Shown piece after piece: positions 1-7,381 of a DNA stretch of 13,416 nucleotides. The notes beneath the pieces were generated by a model. That model did not search any database, was not told the DNA's origin, and saw only the letters and a list, made by a program, of their open reading frames with translations. The stretch is from an uncultured Collinsella sp. GTDB lineage: Bacteria > Actinomycetota > Coriobacteriia > Coriobacteriales > Coriobacteriaceae. The stretch lies in contig CABQNA010000023.1 in NCBI GenBank assembly GCA_902465425.1, positions 1 to 13,416 of the forward strand, in the 5' to 3' direction. Numbering within the stretch: the first letter of the stretch is position 1; each line of letters starts with the position of its first letter. The position numbers and the translations under genes were made by a program.

Positions 1-1227
1 GTCGTGCTCGCGCACGGCAGGGTTCACGTGGCGCAGCGCCTCCTCCACGATATCGTCCATGAGCTCGAGCGTGGTCGACAGGCGCATACCGCCGCCCTCG
101 AGCTTGGTGATGGCGAGCAGGTTCTCGACGGTGGCGTTGAGCCATTGCGCATCCGAGCGAATGGACAAGAGCAGGCCGCGGCGCGTTTGGGCGTCGAGCA
201 CGGCGGTGCCGGTCGAGCCCTGGTCGAGCAGCACATCGGCATTACCCGAAATACTGGTGAGCGGCGTGCGCAGGTCGTGCGAGATGGAGCGCAGCAGGTT
301 GGCGCGCAGCTGCTCATTTTTGGCAAGCACCGCCGCCTCCTCGCGGGCCTCCATGGCGCGGGCGCGATCGAGCGCCAGCTCGCCTTCGCTCACGATAGCA
401 TCGGCAAGTGTCCGCTCCTCGTGCGTCAGCACGTCGGGCTCGGCAACGATAGCCAGCACGCCCACCACCGAGGCGGGGTCGCCCGAGCGCGCGAAGCCGT
501 CGCCTGTGCGAACCGTCAGGTAGATGCCATAAAACGCCGAGCCGCCGAACGTAGCATCGAGCGGCGTTCCCACATAGGCGGACGCCGAGAGCCGCGGTGG
601 CATCTGCGGCGCCAGCTCGTGCACCGGCGCGGCATCGCCCACGGCCGTGTATGTCGCACGCGGCAGCAGGTCATCGCCCTCGGCGTCGGCGCTGTACCAC
701 ACGACCGGACAGCCCGAAAGACGCGCCAGCTGCGTGGCCATGGCGTGAACGATCTGCTGCTCGTCGGCGCAGCGCTGCAACATGCGATTGGTCTCGAGCA
801 CCATATGCGTGCGGCGGTCGCTGGCGGCAGCCTGTGCCAAAGCGCGACGCAGGGCCAAGGCAATCGAGCTCGACACAAGCGAGACCACAAACATGATGAA
901 GAACATGCCGGGATAGCCGCGGTCGATAAACGACAGCAAGTAGCGCGGGTCGACAAACAAGAAGTTGTAGAGCGCCACGGCGGCAGCCGAGCTCAGCAAG
1001 CAATACAGGCGACTGCAGGTAAAGAATGCACACAGCTGAACGGCGAACACATAGACGATCATGATGCTCGGCGCGAGACCCGGATGGTCGAGCAGCGCGC
1101 CCACAATCGTCGCCGCGACCAGCAGCCCCACCGATACGCAGGCGTCATACAGAGGAGTGCGGCGCGTCAGCGTTGTGCGCCGCCACCAAAAGCTATCGGC
1201 AATATCGCCGTCCGTACGGACATCCAT
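1..1227 (-). CDS. KdpD-like sensor histidine kinase, N-terminal part (runs off left edge)
   Basis: Membrane sensor kinase of the KdpD type, which normally phosphorylates a KdpE-like regulator in response to potassium limitation. The 409 visible residues show about four closely packed membrane helices at roughly 27-125 (DUF4118/KdpD-type sensor), then a GAF-like region at about 145-290, then a dimerisation/phosphoacceptor helix with SISHDLRTPLTSI, in which His317 is the expected phosphorylation site. The ATP-binding domain should follow but lies beyond position 1. The N-terminal KdpD and USP-like cytoplasmic domains of full-length KdpD are absent: an in-frame TGA at 1248-1246 precedes the ATG at 1227. 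A GAGAGGGG ribosome site lies about 10 nt upstream of that ATG. The gene lies downstream of kup on the same strand, which supports a potassium role; the regulator gene would be expected past the edge. Family is clear from motifs; the stimulus is inferred. Confidence 0.9.
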   Translation of the reverse strand, partial: MDVRTDGDIADSFWWRRTTLTRRTPLYDACVSVGLLVAATIVGALLDHPGLAPSIMIVYVFAVQLCAFFTCSRLYCLLSSAAAVALYNFLFVDPRYLLSFIDRGYPGMFFIMFVVSLVSSSIALALRRALAQAAASDRRTHMVLETNRMLQRCADEQQIVHAMATQLARLSGCPVVWYSADAEGDDLLPRATYTAVGDAAPVHELAPQMPPRLSASAYVGTPLDATFGGSAFYGIYLTVRTGDGFARSGDPASVVGVLAIVAEPDVLTHEERTLADAIVSEGELALDRARAMEAREEAAVLAKNEQLRANLLRSISHDLRTPLTSISGNADVLLDQGSTGTAVLDAQTRRGLLLSIRSDAQWLNATVENLLAITKLEGGGMRLSTTLELMDDIVEEALRHVNPAVREHD

Positions 1228-1248
1228 CAGCGTCCCGCCCCTCTCTCA

Positions 1249-1294
1249 AAAACAAAAACCACCACAAAGGGGACAGGCACCTTTGTGGTGGTTT
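1249..1294 (-). terminator. Strong hairpin with T-rich tail between the small membrane gene and the kinase
   Basis: Perfect 15-bp arms at 1256-1270 and 1280-1294 flank a 9-nt loop. Read on the minus strand the stem is followed by TTTTTGTTTTTG, the layout of an intrinsic terminator ending the kup/small-protein transcript. The kinase start codon lies only about 22 nt beyond the T tract, so it could also act as an attenuator in the kinase leader. Part of the right arm is repeated at 1298-1308, giving an alternative pairing partner. Confidence 0.7.
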
Positions 1295-1313
1295 CCCTTG
1301 TGGTGGTTCCAAG

Positions 1314-1319
1314 TGTATA
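1314..1319 (-). promoter_or_regulatory. Possible -10 box (TATACA) for the kinase
   Basis: The minus strand reads TATACA just upstream of the hairpin. If used, transcription would start near 1307 and the hairpin would be the first element of the kinase leader. No convincing -35 box is visible at a normal distance, so this is tentative. Confidence 0.22.
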
Positions 1320-1339
1320 GCCTTTGCAACCGGCGGTCG

Positions 1340-1564
1340 CTAGACAAATAGCACGTGCGCGAGCAGGGCACACACGCACACCGCTCCAAATACCAGTGCC
1401 ACGATCGAAATTACGCGATCGGCCATATCCATGTTGGCACGGTTCGTAAGGAACCGATCTTCGGCGGCGTCGACACGCGCCTCACGCACCATTTCGACCA
1501 CCGCCTCGCGGCCATCGAGCGCCTTTGCATCCATGTTTGCCTCCCCGGCCTCAATCTTGTCCAT
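1340..1564 (-). CDS. Small single-helix membrane protein downstream of kup
   Basis: Unrecognised 74-residue protein. The first two thirds are charged and probably helical (MDAKALDGREAVVEMVREAR). A single hydrophobic segment, about residues 53-74 (VISIVALVFGAVCVCALLA), ends the protein, so it is probably a tail-anchored or one-pass membrane protein. It begins 31 nt after the kup stop on the same strand and is probably cotranscribed with it. Two starts are possible. The ATG at 1564 has a GGAG 10 nt upstream. The ATG at 1534 has a stronger GGGGAGG 5 nt upstream and would give 64 residues; I cannot decide between them. Its position suggests an accessory role for Kup or the kinase, but nothing in the sequence proves a function. 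Confidence 0.7.
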   Translation of the reverse strand: MDKIEAGEANMDAKALDGREAVVEMVREARVDAAEDRFLTNRANMDMADRVISIVALVFGAVCVCALLAHVLFV

Positions 1565-1595
1565 CGAAAACCAACTCCATGCAGCCTGTCGGCGA

Positions 1596-3623
1596 CTACG
1601 GCCGCTCGTTGGGGGCCAAGCGCTGCATCTTATTCACGGCCTTGAACTTGGTGAACAGCGGCACGTACTCAAAGCTCACGTTGGAGTTCTCCAGGCCGTA
1701 CCAGCGTGCAGGCGTGCCGGCGGCGCGGCGGATGATGTACTTGAGCGTGATGGCCGTACGCTCGCTCGGCTCCACATCGCTTTCGGGCGCCAGAAGCTTA
1801 CGAATCAGGACGAACTTGAACGTACCGATGTTGCCCGGATCCTTGTAGACCGAGTAGTCATGCGTCTGCGCCGGCAGCTCGCCGGTGGCAGCCAGGTCCT
1901 GAACGACCTGACGCAGATAGGCATTGACGCGCTGGTTAATCTTGTAGCCCAGGTACAGATGCACGCGGAACACGTAGTCGGTGCCGAACGTCTCGACCGA
2001 ATAGGCAAAGGTGTGCGGCTCGTCCATGGTCTCGACATTCACAAACCACCAGGCGCGGGCGCGCTTGGGATGCTTGTCCAAGATCGAATAGACGATATCG
2101 CGGTCGATGTAGTCGGTATGGGTGTCCTTGGTCAGGTACACGACGTTGTCGCTCATGCGCTCGTAACGGTCGTCGTCGCGCAGGCGCTTGAGCTGCGGCA
2201 GGTAGCTACGCAGCGGCAGCAGCGTAAACTGGCGCTGCTCGACCGCCGTGCCGTTGTACCAGCACACCATAATGCCCATGATGAGTGCAGCCATGAGGAT
2301 GGTGAAGTAGCCGCCGTGGAAGAACTTGGTGAGCGAGCTCACGAAGAAGAAGCCTTCGAGCAAAAGGAAGAAGGCCGCGAAGATCCACGGAGCAACCTTG
2401 AGCTTGCGCTCCTCGTGCAGGTAGAAGAAGAGCAGCAGCGTGGTGCACATCATAGTCAGCGTAATGGCAAGGCCGTACGCGGCTTCCATATGCGCCGAGT
2501 TCTGGAACAGCAGCACCACGATGACGCAGCCGACAAGCATGACGTTGTTGACCATGGGGATGTAGAGCTGGCCCTTGGTCTCGGCAGGGTAGAAGACCTG
2601 CATGTGCGGCATAAGGTCCAGGCGGCTGGCCTCGGACACCAGCGAAAACGCGCCGGTGATGAGCGCCTGCGAGGCAATGATGGCCGCGACGGTGGAAAGG
2701 CCGACGGCAAAGGGACGCAGGCCCGGGGCGAGCATCTGGTAGAACGGGTTGAGATCGGCAATGCCCATAAGCTCGGGGTTGGCAGCGTTGTTCATAAGCC
2801 AAGCGCCCTGGCCCATATAGGAAAGCAGCAGGCAGCACTTAACGAACGGCCAGGTGGCGTAGATGTTGCCGCGGCCGACGTGGCCCATGTCGGAGTAGAG
2901 CGCCTCGGCACCGGTGGTGGCGAGGAAGCAGCTGCCCAGAATCATGATGCCCGCGTGGTTGTTGGGGCTCAGCAAAAAGGTGATGCCGCGCACCGGGTTG
3001 AGGCACAGCAGCACGGCGGGGCGCTGGAAGACAAAGAACAGACCCGTGCCGCCCAGGAACAGGAACCACAGCGTCATGATGGGGCCAAAGGCGTGACCGA
3101 TCTTGGCCGTACCGATGCGCTGTACCAAGAAGAGCACGATGATGATGGCGAGCGTAATGGCGACGACGCGGCCCTGGTCATCGCCCAGCACGGCATGGAC
3201 CGCCGGGATGGTGCGCAGGCCCTCGATGGCCGTGGTAACGGTAACGGCCGGCGTCAGGATACCGTCGGCGAGCAGCGCGGCGCCACCCAGCATGGCGGGG
3301 ATGATAAGCCACTTGCCGCAGCGCTTGACCAGGCTGTACAGGGCAAAGATGCCGCCCTCACCATGGTTATCGGCGCGCAGCGAGATGAGCACATACTTGA
3401 TGGTGGTCAGCAACGTGACCGTCCACACGACAAGGGAGAGCGCGCCGAGCACGAACTCCTCCGTGACGCTTCCGATGCCGCCGTTGCCGGCGACGAGCGC
3501 CTTGGTTACATACATGGGGCTGGTGCCGATATCGCCATACACCACGCCCAGCGTGACGAGCATCGCCGAGATGCTCACAGGAATCGCAGCGTGCGAGGCT
3601 GCCTCCTTGGCCTTTTGTTCCAT
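1596..3623 (-). CDS. kup: KUP-family potassium uptake transporter
   Basis: Secondary potassium importer of the KUP/HAK/KT family, generally proton-coupled, acting in the cytoplasmic membrane. The family signature GVVYGDIGTSP lies at residues 26-36. It is followed by about twelve hydrophobic segments over the first two thirds and a soluble C-terminal domain. At 675 residues it is within the family's normal range. I chose the ATG at 3623, not the in-frame TTG 18 nt upstream, because that TTG lies inside the GGGAGG ribosome site, which sits 10 nt before the ATG. A perfect TATAAT lies just upstream. The small membrane protein and the KdpD-like kinase follow on the same strand, so this is the first gene of a probable potassium cluster. 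Frame is intact. Confidence 0.95.
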   Translation of the reverse strand: MEQKAKEAASHAAIPVSISAMLVTLGVVYGDIGTSPMYVTKALVAGNGGIGSVTEEFVLGALSLVVWTVTLLTTIKYVLISLRADNHGEGGIFALYSLVKRCGKWLIIPAMLGGAALLADGILTPAVTVTTAIEGLRTIPAVHAVLGDDQGRVVAITLAIIIVLFLVQRIGTAKIGHAFGPIMTLWFLFLGGTGLFFVFQRPAVLLCLNPVRGITFLLSPNNHAGIMILGSCFLATTGAEALYSDMGHVGRGNIYATWPFVKCCLLLSYMGQGAWLMNNAANPELMGIADLNPFYQMLAPGLRPFAVGLSTVAAIIASQALITGAFSLVSEASRLDLMPHMQVFYPAETKGQLYIPMVNNVMLVGCVIVVLLFQNSAHMEAAYGLAITLTMMCTTLLLFFYLHEERKLKVAPWIFAAFFLLLEGFFFVSSLTKFFHGGYFTILMAALIMGIMVCWYNGTAVEQRQFTLLPLRSYLPQLKRLRDDDRYERMSDNVVYLTKDTHTDYIDRDIVYSILDKHPKRARAWWFVNVETMDEPHTFAYSVETFGTDYVFRVHLYLGYKINQRVNAYLRQVVQDLAATGELPAQTHDYSVYKDPGNIGTFKFVLIRKLLAPESDVEPSERTAITLKYIIRRAAGTPARWYGLENSNVSFEYVPLFTKFKAVNKMQRLAPNERP

Positions 3624-3658
3624 AAGCCGGTTTCCTCCCAACTTTAATGTTCGAAGGG

Positions 3659-3664
3659 ATTATA
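3659..3664 (-). promoter_or_regulatory. -10 box (TATAAT) of the kup promoter
   Basis: A perfect TATAAT on the minus strand lies 35 nt before the kup ATG and would start transcription near 3652, giving a leader of about 30 nt. No good -35 hexamer is seen at 16-18 nt spacing, so the promoter may be weak or activator-dependent. The leader is too short for a known potassium or c-di-AMP riboswitch. Confidence 0.5.
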
Positions 3665-3754
3665 GGTAATCGACCTGCGCTTGCACGGCATCGTTTTCCC
3701 AGCTAGATAAACATTTATACGGCCTTTAGGCCACCGCGGCGATATGGAATGCGA

Positions 3755-3773
3755 CAAAGGGACTGTCCCTTTG
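3755..3773. repeat. REP-like palindrome CAAAGGGAC-T-GTCCCTTTG
   Basis: A 19-nt perfect palindrome with 9-nt arms around one base, between the nitroreductase stop and the kup promoter. The GGGAC core recurs in the loop region of the hairpin at 1256-1294 (GGGGACAGGCACC at 1269-1281). Such motifs are often dispersed in genomes carrying RAYT/IS200-like transposases. That link is recalled from general knowledge, and no such gene is in this window. It lacks a T tract, so it is not a standard terminator. Confidence 0.55.
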
Positions 3774-3782
3774 CCTCATCTG

Positions 3783-4631
3783 TCATTTTCCGAGCCAGTT
3801 TTTGAACCACCACTCCATGGAGCGGCTCATCTCGGCCATAAAGGGACTCGTGTGTTTGCGGGTATAGATGTCCACGACGCGCTCCCCAACCTCGCGGGCA
3901 TGCGGGCGAAACATCGCGTCCATCTCGGCCACCTGCGCGTCCATGGTCGCAGCATCGGCGCGGCAGTAGCGCTCCTCGTGCACCAGGTTCACCACAGGAT
4001 GCGCAATCGCCGGACGCTCCTTGCGGGGCGTGCCGATGATGAGCATCGATAGCGGCATGGTATAGGGCGGCAGATCGAGCAGCTCGGCAACTTCCTCGGC
4101 GTTCTCGACGATATCACCGATGTAGCAGCTCCCCAGCCCCAGGGCCTCGGCGGCAACCACAGCGTTTTGCGCGGCGATCACGGCGTCCTGGGCCGCGATG
4201 GCAAAGTCACCCAGACCCGGCGCGCGGCGGGGCGCCTTACCCGTGCGCTCGACAAACTCGGGCTCAAAGCAGCCCACGTGCTCAAACAGATCGATCCACT
4301 TGGCATAATCGACCACAAATATTAGTGCCCAGGGCGCCTTGGCGATCATGGGCTGGTGGTCGCACAGGTCGGCCAGACGATCCAGCGTAGCCTGCTCGCG
4401 AATGCTCACGATGGAATACATCATCATGGCGCCCGCCGACGGCGCGCGACTCGCCGCATGCAAAATTGCCGCCCGCTGCTCGTCGGTCACCGCCACGGGA
4501 CGGTCGTCGTCATCACGCGCGAAGGCACGCGTGGAGGAACGGTGCTCCAACGTGTCCAGCACCGCATTGCCCGTGGTCTCGACCGGATAGCCGCACGTAT
4601 CCACAGCCTTGGTGCAAACCTGCTCGTTCAT
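3783..4631 (-). CDS. Nitroreductase-family FMN oxidoreductase
   Basis: Cytoplasmic flavoprotein of the nitroreductase superfamily, which uses FMN and NAD(P)H to reduce nitro groups, quinones or other acceptors. The true substrate cannot be read from sequence. Family features are HRSSTRAF at residues 30-37 (FMN phosphate contacts), ASRAPSAGAMMMYSI around 60-75, a central AAQDAVIAAQNAVVAAEALGLGSCYIG helix-turn near 150-177, and LPLSMLIIGTP-like sequence further on. At 282 residues it exceeds the compact about 200-residue members. The extra part is a C-terminal extension with RKHTSPFMAEMSRSM, seen in a subgroup common in gut anaerobes. ATG at 4631 has GAGG 8 nt upstream. It stands alone, ending about 120 nt before the kup promoter, with the LtaS-type gene divergent upstream. 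Confidence 0.9.
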   Translation of the reverse strand: MNEQVCTKAVDTCGYPVETTGNAVLDTLEHRSSTRAFARDDDDRPVAVTDEQRAAILHAASRAPSAGAMMMYSIVSIREQATLDRLADLCDHQPMIAKAPWALIFVVDYAKWIDLFEHVGCFEPEFVERTGKAPRRAPGLGDFAIAAQDAVIAAQNAVVAAEALGLGSCYIGDIVENAEEVAELLDLPPYTMPLSMLIIGTPRKERPAIAHPVVNLVHEERYCRADAATMDAQVAEMDAMFRPHAREVGERVVDIYTRKHTSPFMAEMSRSMEWWFKNWLGK

Positions 4632-4844
4632 CGCCTCATCCTCGCTAATTCTTTAAGAAGCCTTTACGTTTCCGTGTAATTCCCGTCCATTATCGCGCAG
4701 GTCGCCACTACATTGCGCCACACCGCCACACGTGCGCGTTAATATGGCTGGTTGTTGTGCGCAGACACCAATTGCAGCGCATATCTTGGTAACAATCGGG
4801 TAAACCCCCGCTTTCGTACGTTTTAGTTTGTGAGGAGTCTCAGC
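4632..4844. other. Divergent intergenic region between nitroreductase and LtaS-type gene
   Basis: 213 nt holding the start regions of two divergent genes. On the minus strand GATAAT at 4689-4694 could be a -10 box for the nitroreductase, with no clear -35. On the plus strand I see no convincing promoter. A short inverted repeat, CGGG-TAAAC-CCCG, lies near 4798-4811. No coding frame here looks real. Confidence 0.4.
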
Positions 4845-7145
4845 ATGTTCGCTGCCGCCATCTCGCTCGTCGGTCTTGCGGCGACCGTCTACCTTGTCTT
4901 GCGCGAGGCCAAGGCCATTCGCGCTCAGTCGGGTACCGTTGCCAAAAGCGCTCTTGGGTGGAGCGTCGCCTTCGGCCTGTTCCAGGTCTTTTTGACTATT
5001 TGGGGCGCCGTGGGCCTCGTCGCTCAAAACGAGCCGCTCGCCTTTGTGATGCTCATCCTGACCAACGCCGTCCTCACCGGCTGCGCTTGGGCCAGCATCG
5101 CACGCGACCGCATCGCCCCGCGCGTCTTTGCGTTCGCCGCGCCCGACGCCCCCGCTCCCACCGGCAAGCTCGCCCGTCTGCGCGGCGCCTTTGTGGGCAA
5201 GCCACTCGTCGCCGCCGTGCTGTGCCTGTTGCTCGCCGGCGTCTTTGCGCTGTTGGGCATGGAGGTCTCGTCCAACCACGACTTTACCTGGGTCTACCCC
5301 CTGTGCATCCTGCTCGAGTGGGCCATCATCACCACGCTCATGGTCGGCCTGTTCTTCCTGTTCCAGCGCCACGGCGCAGCTTCCGCGGTCCTGGCCTTTG
5401 CCCTCTTTGTCCTGGGCATTGCCGAGTTCTTCGTCATCACGTTTAAATCCATGCCCATCCAGCCGGGCGACCTTTCGGCCATCTCCACCGCCGCCGCGGT
5501 CGCCGGCACCGGCTACACCTTCTCGATCTCGCTGTTCTGCGTGCTATCCATGGGCTTTACCGCCATCGCCATGCTGCTATGCGAGTACGCCGGCCTGGTG
5601 GCACCGCACCGTCAGAAGGGTGCCGCCAACGCCAAGCGCATGCTGCTCACCAACCTGCTCGTCGCCGTGCTGTGCCTGGGTGGCGTGACCGCGCATGTCA
5701 CGCTCATCGACTACTACAACACTCTCGGCATCACCGTCTACACCTGGCGCCCGCTCGAGAGCTACTGGCGCGAGGGCTATCTGCCTGCCTTTATTAGTGC
5801 GGCGCAGTCCATCAAGCCGCCCAAACCCGCCGACTACTCCGTCGACGATGCCAAGGCCACGCTCAAAAAGTACGCCAAGGCCTACGACAAGTCCGACGCG
5901 GCCAAGAGCGACGAGCGCGCCGCCGCAAAGGAGCAGTTCGATAGCGAGAAGCCCACGGTCATCGCCATCATGAACGAGACGTTCTCGGATCTGTCGATCT
6001 ACCAGAACATGCGCGCCGGCTACGAGGGTCCGCAGTACTTTAAGAACCTGTCCGACTGCCTCAGCCGCGGCAAGCTCTATGTGAGCGCCTACGGCGGCGG
6101 TACCGCCAATACCGAGTTTGAGTTTATGACCGGCAACTCCATGGCCAACCTGGGCTCGGGCGTGTACCCCTACACCATCTACAACATGGAGACGACCGAG
6201 AACTTAGCCGAGCAGTTCAAGTCGCTCGGATATTCCACCACGGCCATGCATCCCAACCACGCGACCAACTGGAACCGTGAGAACGTCTACAAGGACTTTG
6301 GCTTTGACCAGTTCCTGTCCATCAACGATTTCCAGGGCGCCGATACCCTGCGCGGCATGGTGACCGACCAGGCTACCTACGACAAGATTCTTGAGCTGCT
6401 CGACCAGAACGCCGATCCGCAGTTTATCTTCGACGTGACCATGCAGAACCACTCGGGCTACGATACGGGCCTGCTGCCGGTCGACAAGCAGATGCACCTC
6501 AACATCGACACGACCGACCTGGACGCCAAGACCGTCGAGGACGGCACGCTGTCCGATGTCGACGAGTATGTCTCGTGCATCGAGCAGTCCGACCAGGCAC
6601 TGCGCTACTTCCTCAACGCCCTGAGCAAGCTCGACCGCAAGGTGGTCGTGGTGTTCTGGGGCGACCACCAGCCGTTCTTCCCGTCCAAGTTCAACGACAA
6701 GTGGTTTACCGGCGAAGACGACGCCACGCACCAGGAGCGTCTGTGGCAGACCGACTACATCATCTGGGCCAACTACGACGTTGCCGGCTGCGACCAGACG
6801 AGCGAGGTCGACGACCTGTCCACCAACTACCTGTCTACCCAGCTCATGCAGCTGATCGGCGCACCGCTGACTGACTACCAGAAAGCGCACATGACGCTGC
6901 GCGAGTCGCTGCCCGCCATCAACTCCGTGGGCTACGAGGACGCCAGCCTGCGCTGGGCGCTTTCCTCCAACGTCACCGGTGACGACGCCGATGCCGCAGC
7001 CGCCACCAAGGCGCGCGAGGATTACGCCAAGATGCAGTACTACGAGATGTTCCGCGACGGCAAGAACGTGTACACCGAGCACTTCCAGACCGAGGCCAAC
7101 GAGACCGACCCCAACCTGGCACCGGGTACGACCAAGATCAAGTAG
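4845..7145 (+). CDS. LtaS-type membrane phosphoglycerol transferase (alkaline phosphatase/sulfatase fold)
   Basis: Membrane enzyme of the LtaS/MdoB family, which transfers glycerophosphate from phosphatidylglycerol outside the membrane, as in lipoteichoic-acid synthesis. About eight helices lie near residues 2-19, 38-60, 66-84, 119-138, 149-172, 178-200, 226-247 and 267-285, followed by an extracellular catalytic domain from about 370. Expected active-site elements are present: NET at 377-379 (Glu378 metal ligand), GGGTANTE with Thr420 as nucleophile, HPNH...NWNR at 469-478, QNH with His536, and WGDHQ at 605-609 (Asp607, His608 metal ligands). Length 766 residues exceeds the roughly 650 of LtaS because of extra N-terminal helices. 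ATG 4845 is preferred over GTG 4830, which overlaps the GAGGAG ribosome site 7 nt upstream of the ATG. It is monocistronic, with terminators after it. The exact polymer made is unknown. Confidence 0.9.
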   Translation: MFAAAISLVGLAATVYLVLREAKAIRAQSGTVAKSALGWSVAFGLFQVFLTIWGAVGLVAQNEPLAFVMLILTNAVLTGCAWASIARDRIAPRVFAFAAPDAPAPTGKLARLRGAFVGKPLVAAVLCLLLAGVFALLGMEVSSNHDFTWVYPLCILLEWAIITTLMVGLFFLFQRHGAASAVLAFALFVLGIAEFFVITFKSMPIQPGDLSAISTAAAVAGTGYTFSISLFCVLSMGFTAIAMLLCEYAGLVAPHRQKGAANAKRMLLTNLLVAVLCLGGVTAHVTLIDYYNTLGITVYTWRPLESYWREGYLPAFISAAQSIKPPKPADYSVDDAKATLKKYAKAYDKSDAAKSDERAAAKEQFDSEKPTVIAIMNETFSDLSIYQNMRAGYEGPQYFKNLSDCLSRGKLYVSAYGGGTANTEFEFMTGNSMANLGSGVYPYTIYNMETTENLAEQFKSLGYSTTAMHPNHATNWNRENVYKDFGFDQFLSINDFQGADTLRGMVTDQATYDKILELLDQNADPQFIFDVTMQNHSGYDTGLLPVDKQMHLNIDTTDLDAKTVEDGTLSDVDEYVSCIEQSDQALRYFLNALSKLDRKVVVVFWGDHQPFFPSKFNDKWFTGEDDATHQERLWQTDYIIWANYDVAGCDQTSEVDDLSTNYLSTQLMQLIGAPLTDYQKAHMTLRESLPAINSVGYEDASLRWALSSNVTGDDADAAAATKAREDYAKMQYYEMFRDGKNVYTEHFQTEANETDPNLAPGTTKIK

Positions 7146-7225
7146 CAGCGCGTCTTAACTGGTTCGTCTGCCCGGCGACGCGGAACGTAAGGTTCCCTGC
7201 TCGGTCAGTCCTGCGCAAGACGAAA

Positions 7226-7247
7226 GCCACATTAAGTGGCCTTCTTT
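7226..7247 (+). terminator. Terminator-like hairpin, first copy
   Basis: GCCAC-ATTAA-GTGGC followed by CTTCTTT, 80 nt after the LtaS-type stop codon. The 5-bp stem and broken T tract make it weaker than the second copy at 7351-7375, which it matches at about 27 of 32 positions without gaps (7226-7257 against 7354-7385). Confidence 0.45.
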
Positions 7248-7350
7248 GCGTGCGGAACTCGCGATGAACCTTATATGCCTCCGCCTGGACAGACTCCCTG
7301 ATGTTGGGGCGTGGCTTGTCTTGGGTGTATCGCCGAACATATATAAGTTG

Positions 7351-7375
7351 AAGGCCACGTTATGTGGCCTTTTTT
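7351..7375 (+). terminator. Intrinsic terminator, second copy
   Basis: Perfect 8-bp stem AAGGCCAC/GTGGCCTT with loop GTTAT and a run of six T at 7370-7375. It is a standard intrinsic terminator for plus-strand transcription, either a backup for the LtaS-type gene or the end of an unrecognised transcript from the 7248-7350 interval. Confidence 0.75.
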
Positions 7376-7381
7376 GCATCC

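Noticed and set aside
3624..3641. TTG start at 3641 for kup
   Set aside because: The codon overlaps the GGGAGG ribosome site that serves the ATG at 3623.
1431..3647. 738-residue plus-strand open frame opposite kup
   Set aside because: It is an antisense shadow of kup in G+C-rich DNA: composition is Arg/His/Gln/Asp-rich, it has no domain or ribosome site, and kup is unmistakable on the other strand.
3624..3782. c-di-AMP or potassium-type riboswitch upstream of kup
   Set aside because: The TATAAT box leaves only about 30 nt of leader, and no conserved aptamer core is visible in the gap.
4653..7082. Minus-strand open frames opposite the LtaS-type gene (4653-5372 and 6204-7082)
   Set aside because: Both are antisense to a gene with intact catalytic motifs and have no recognisable domain or start signal.
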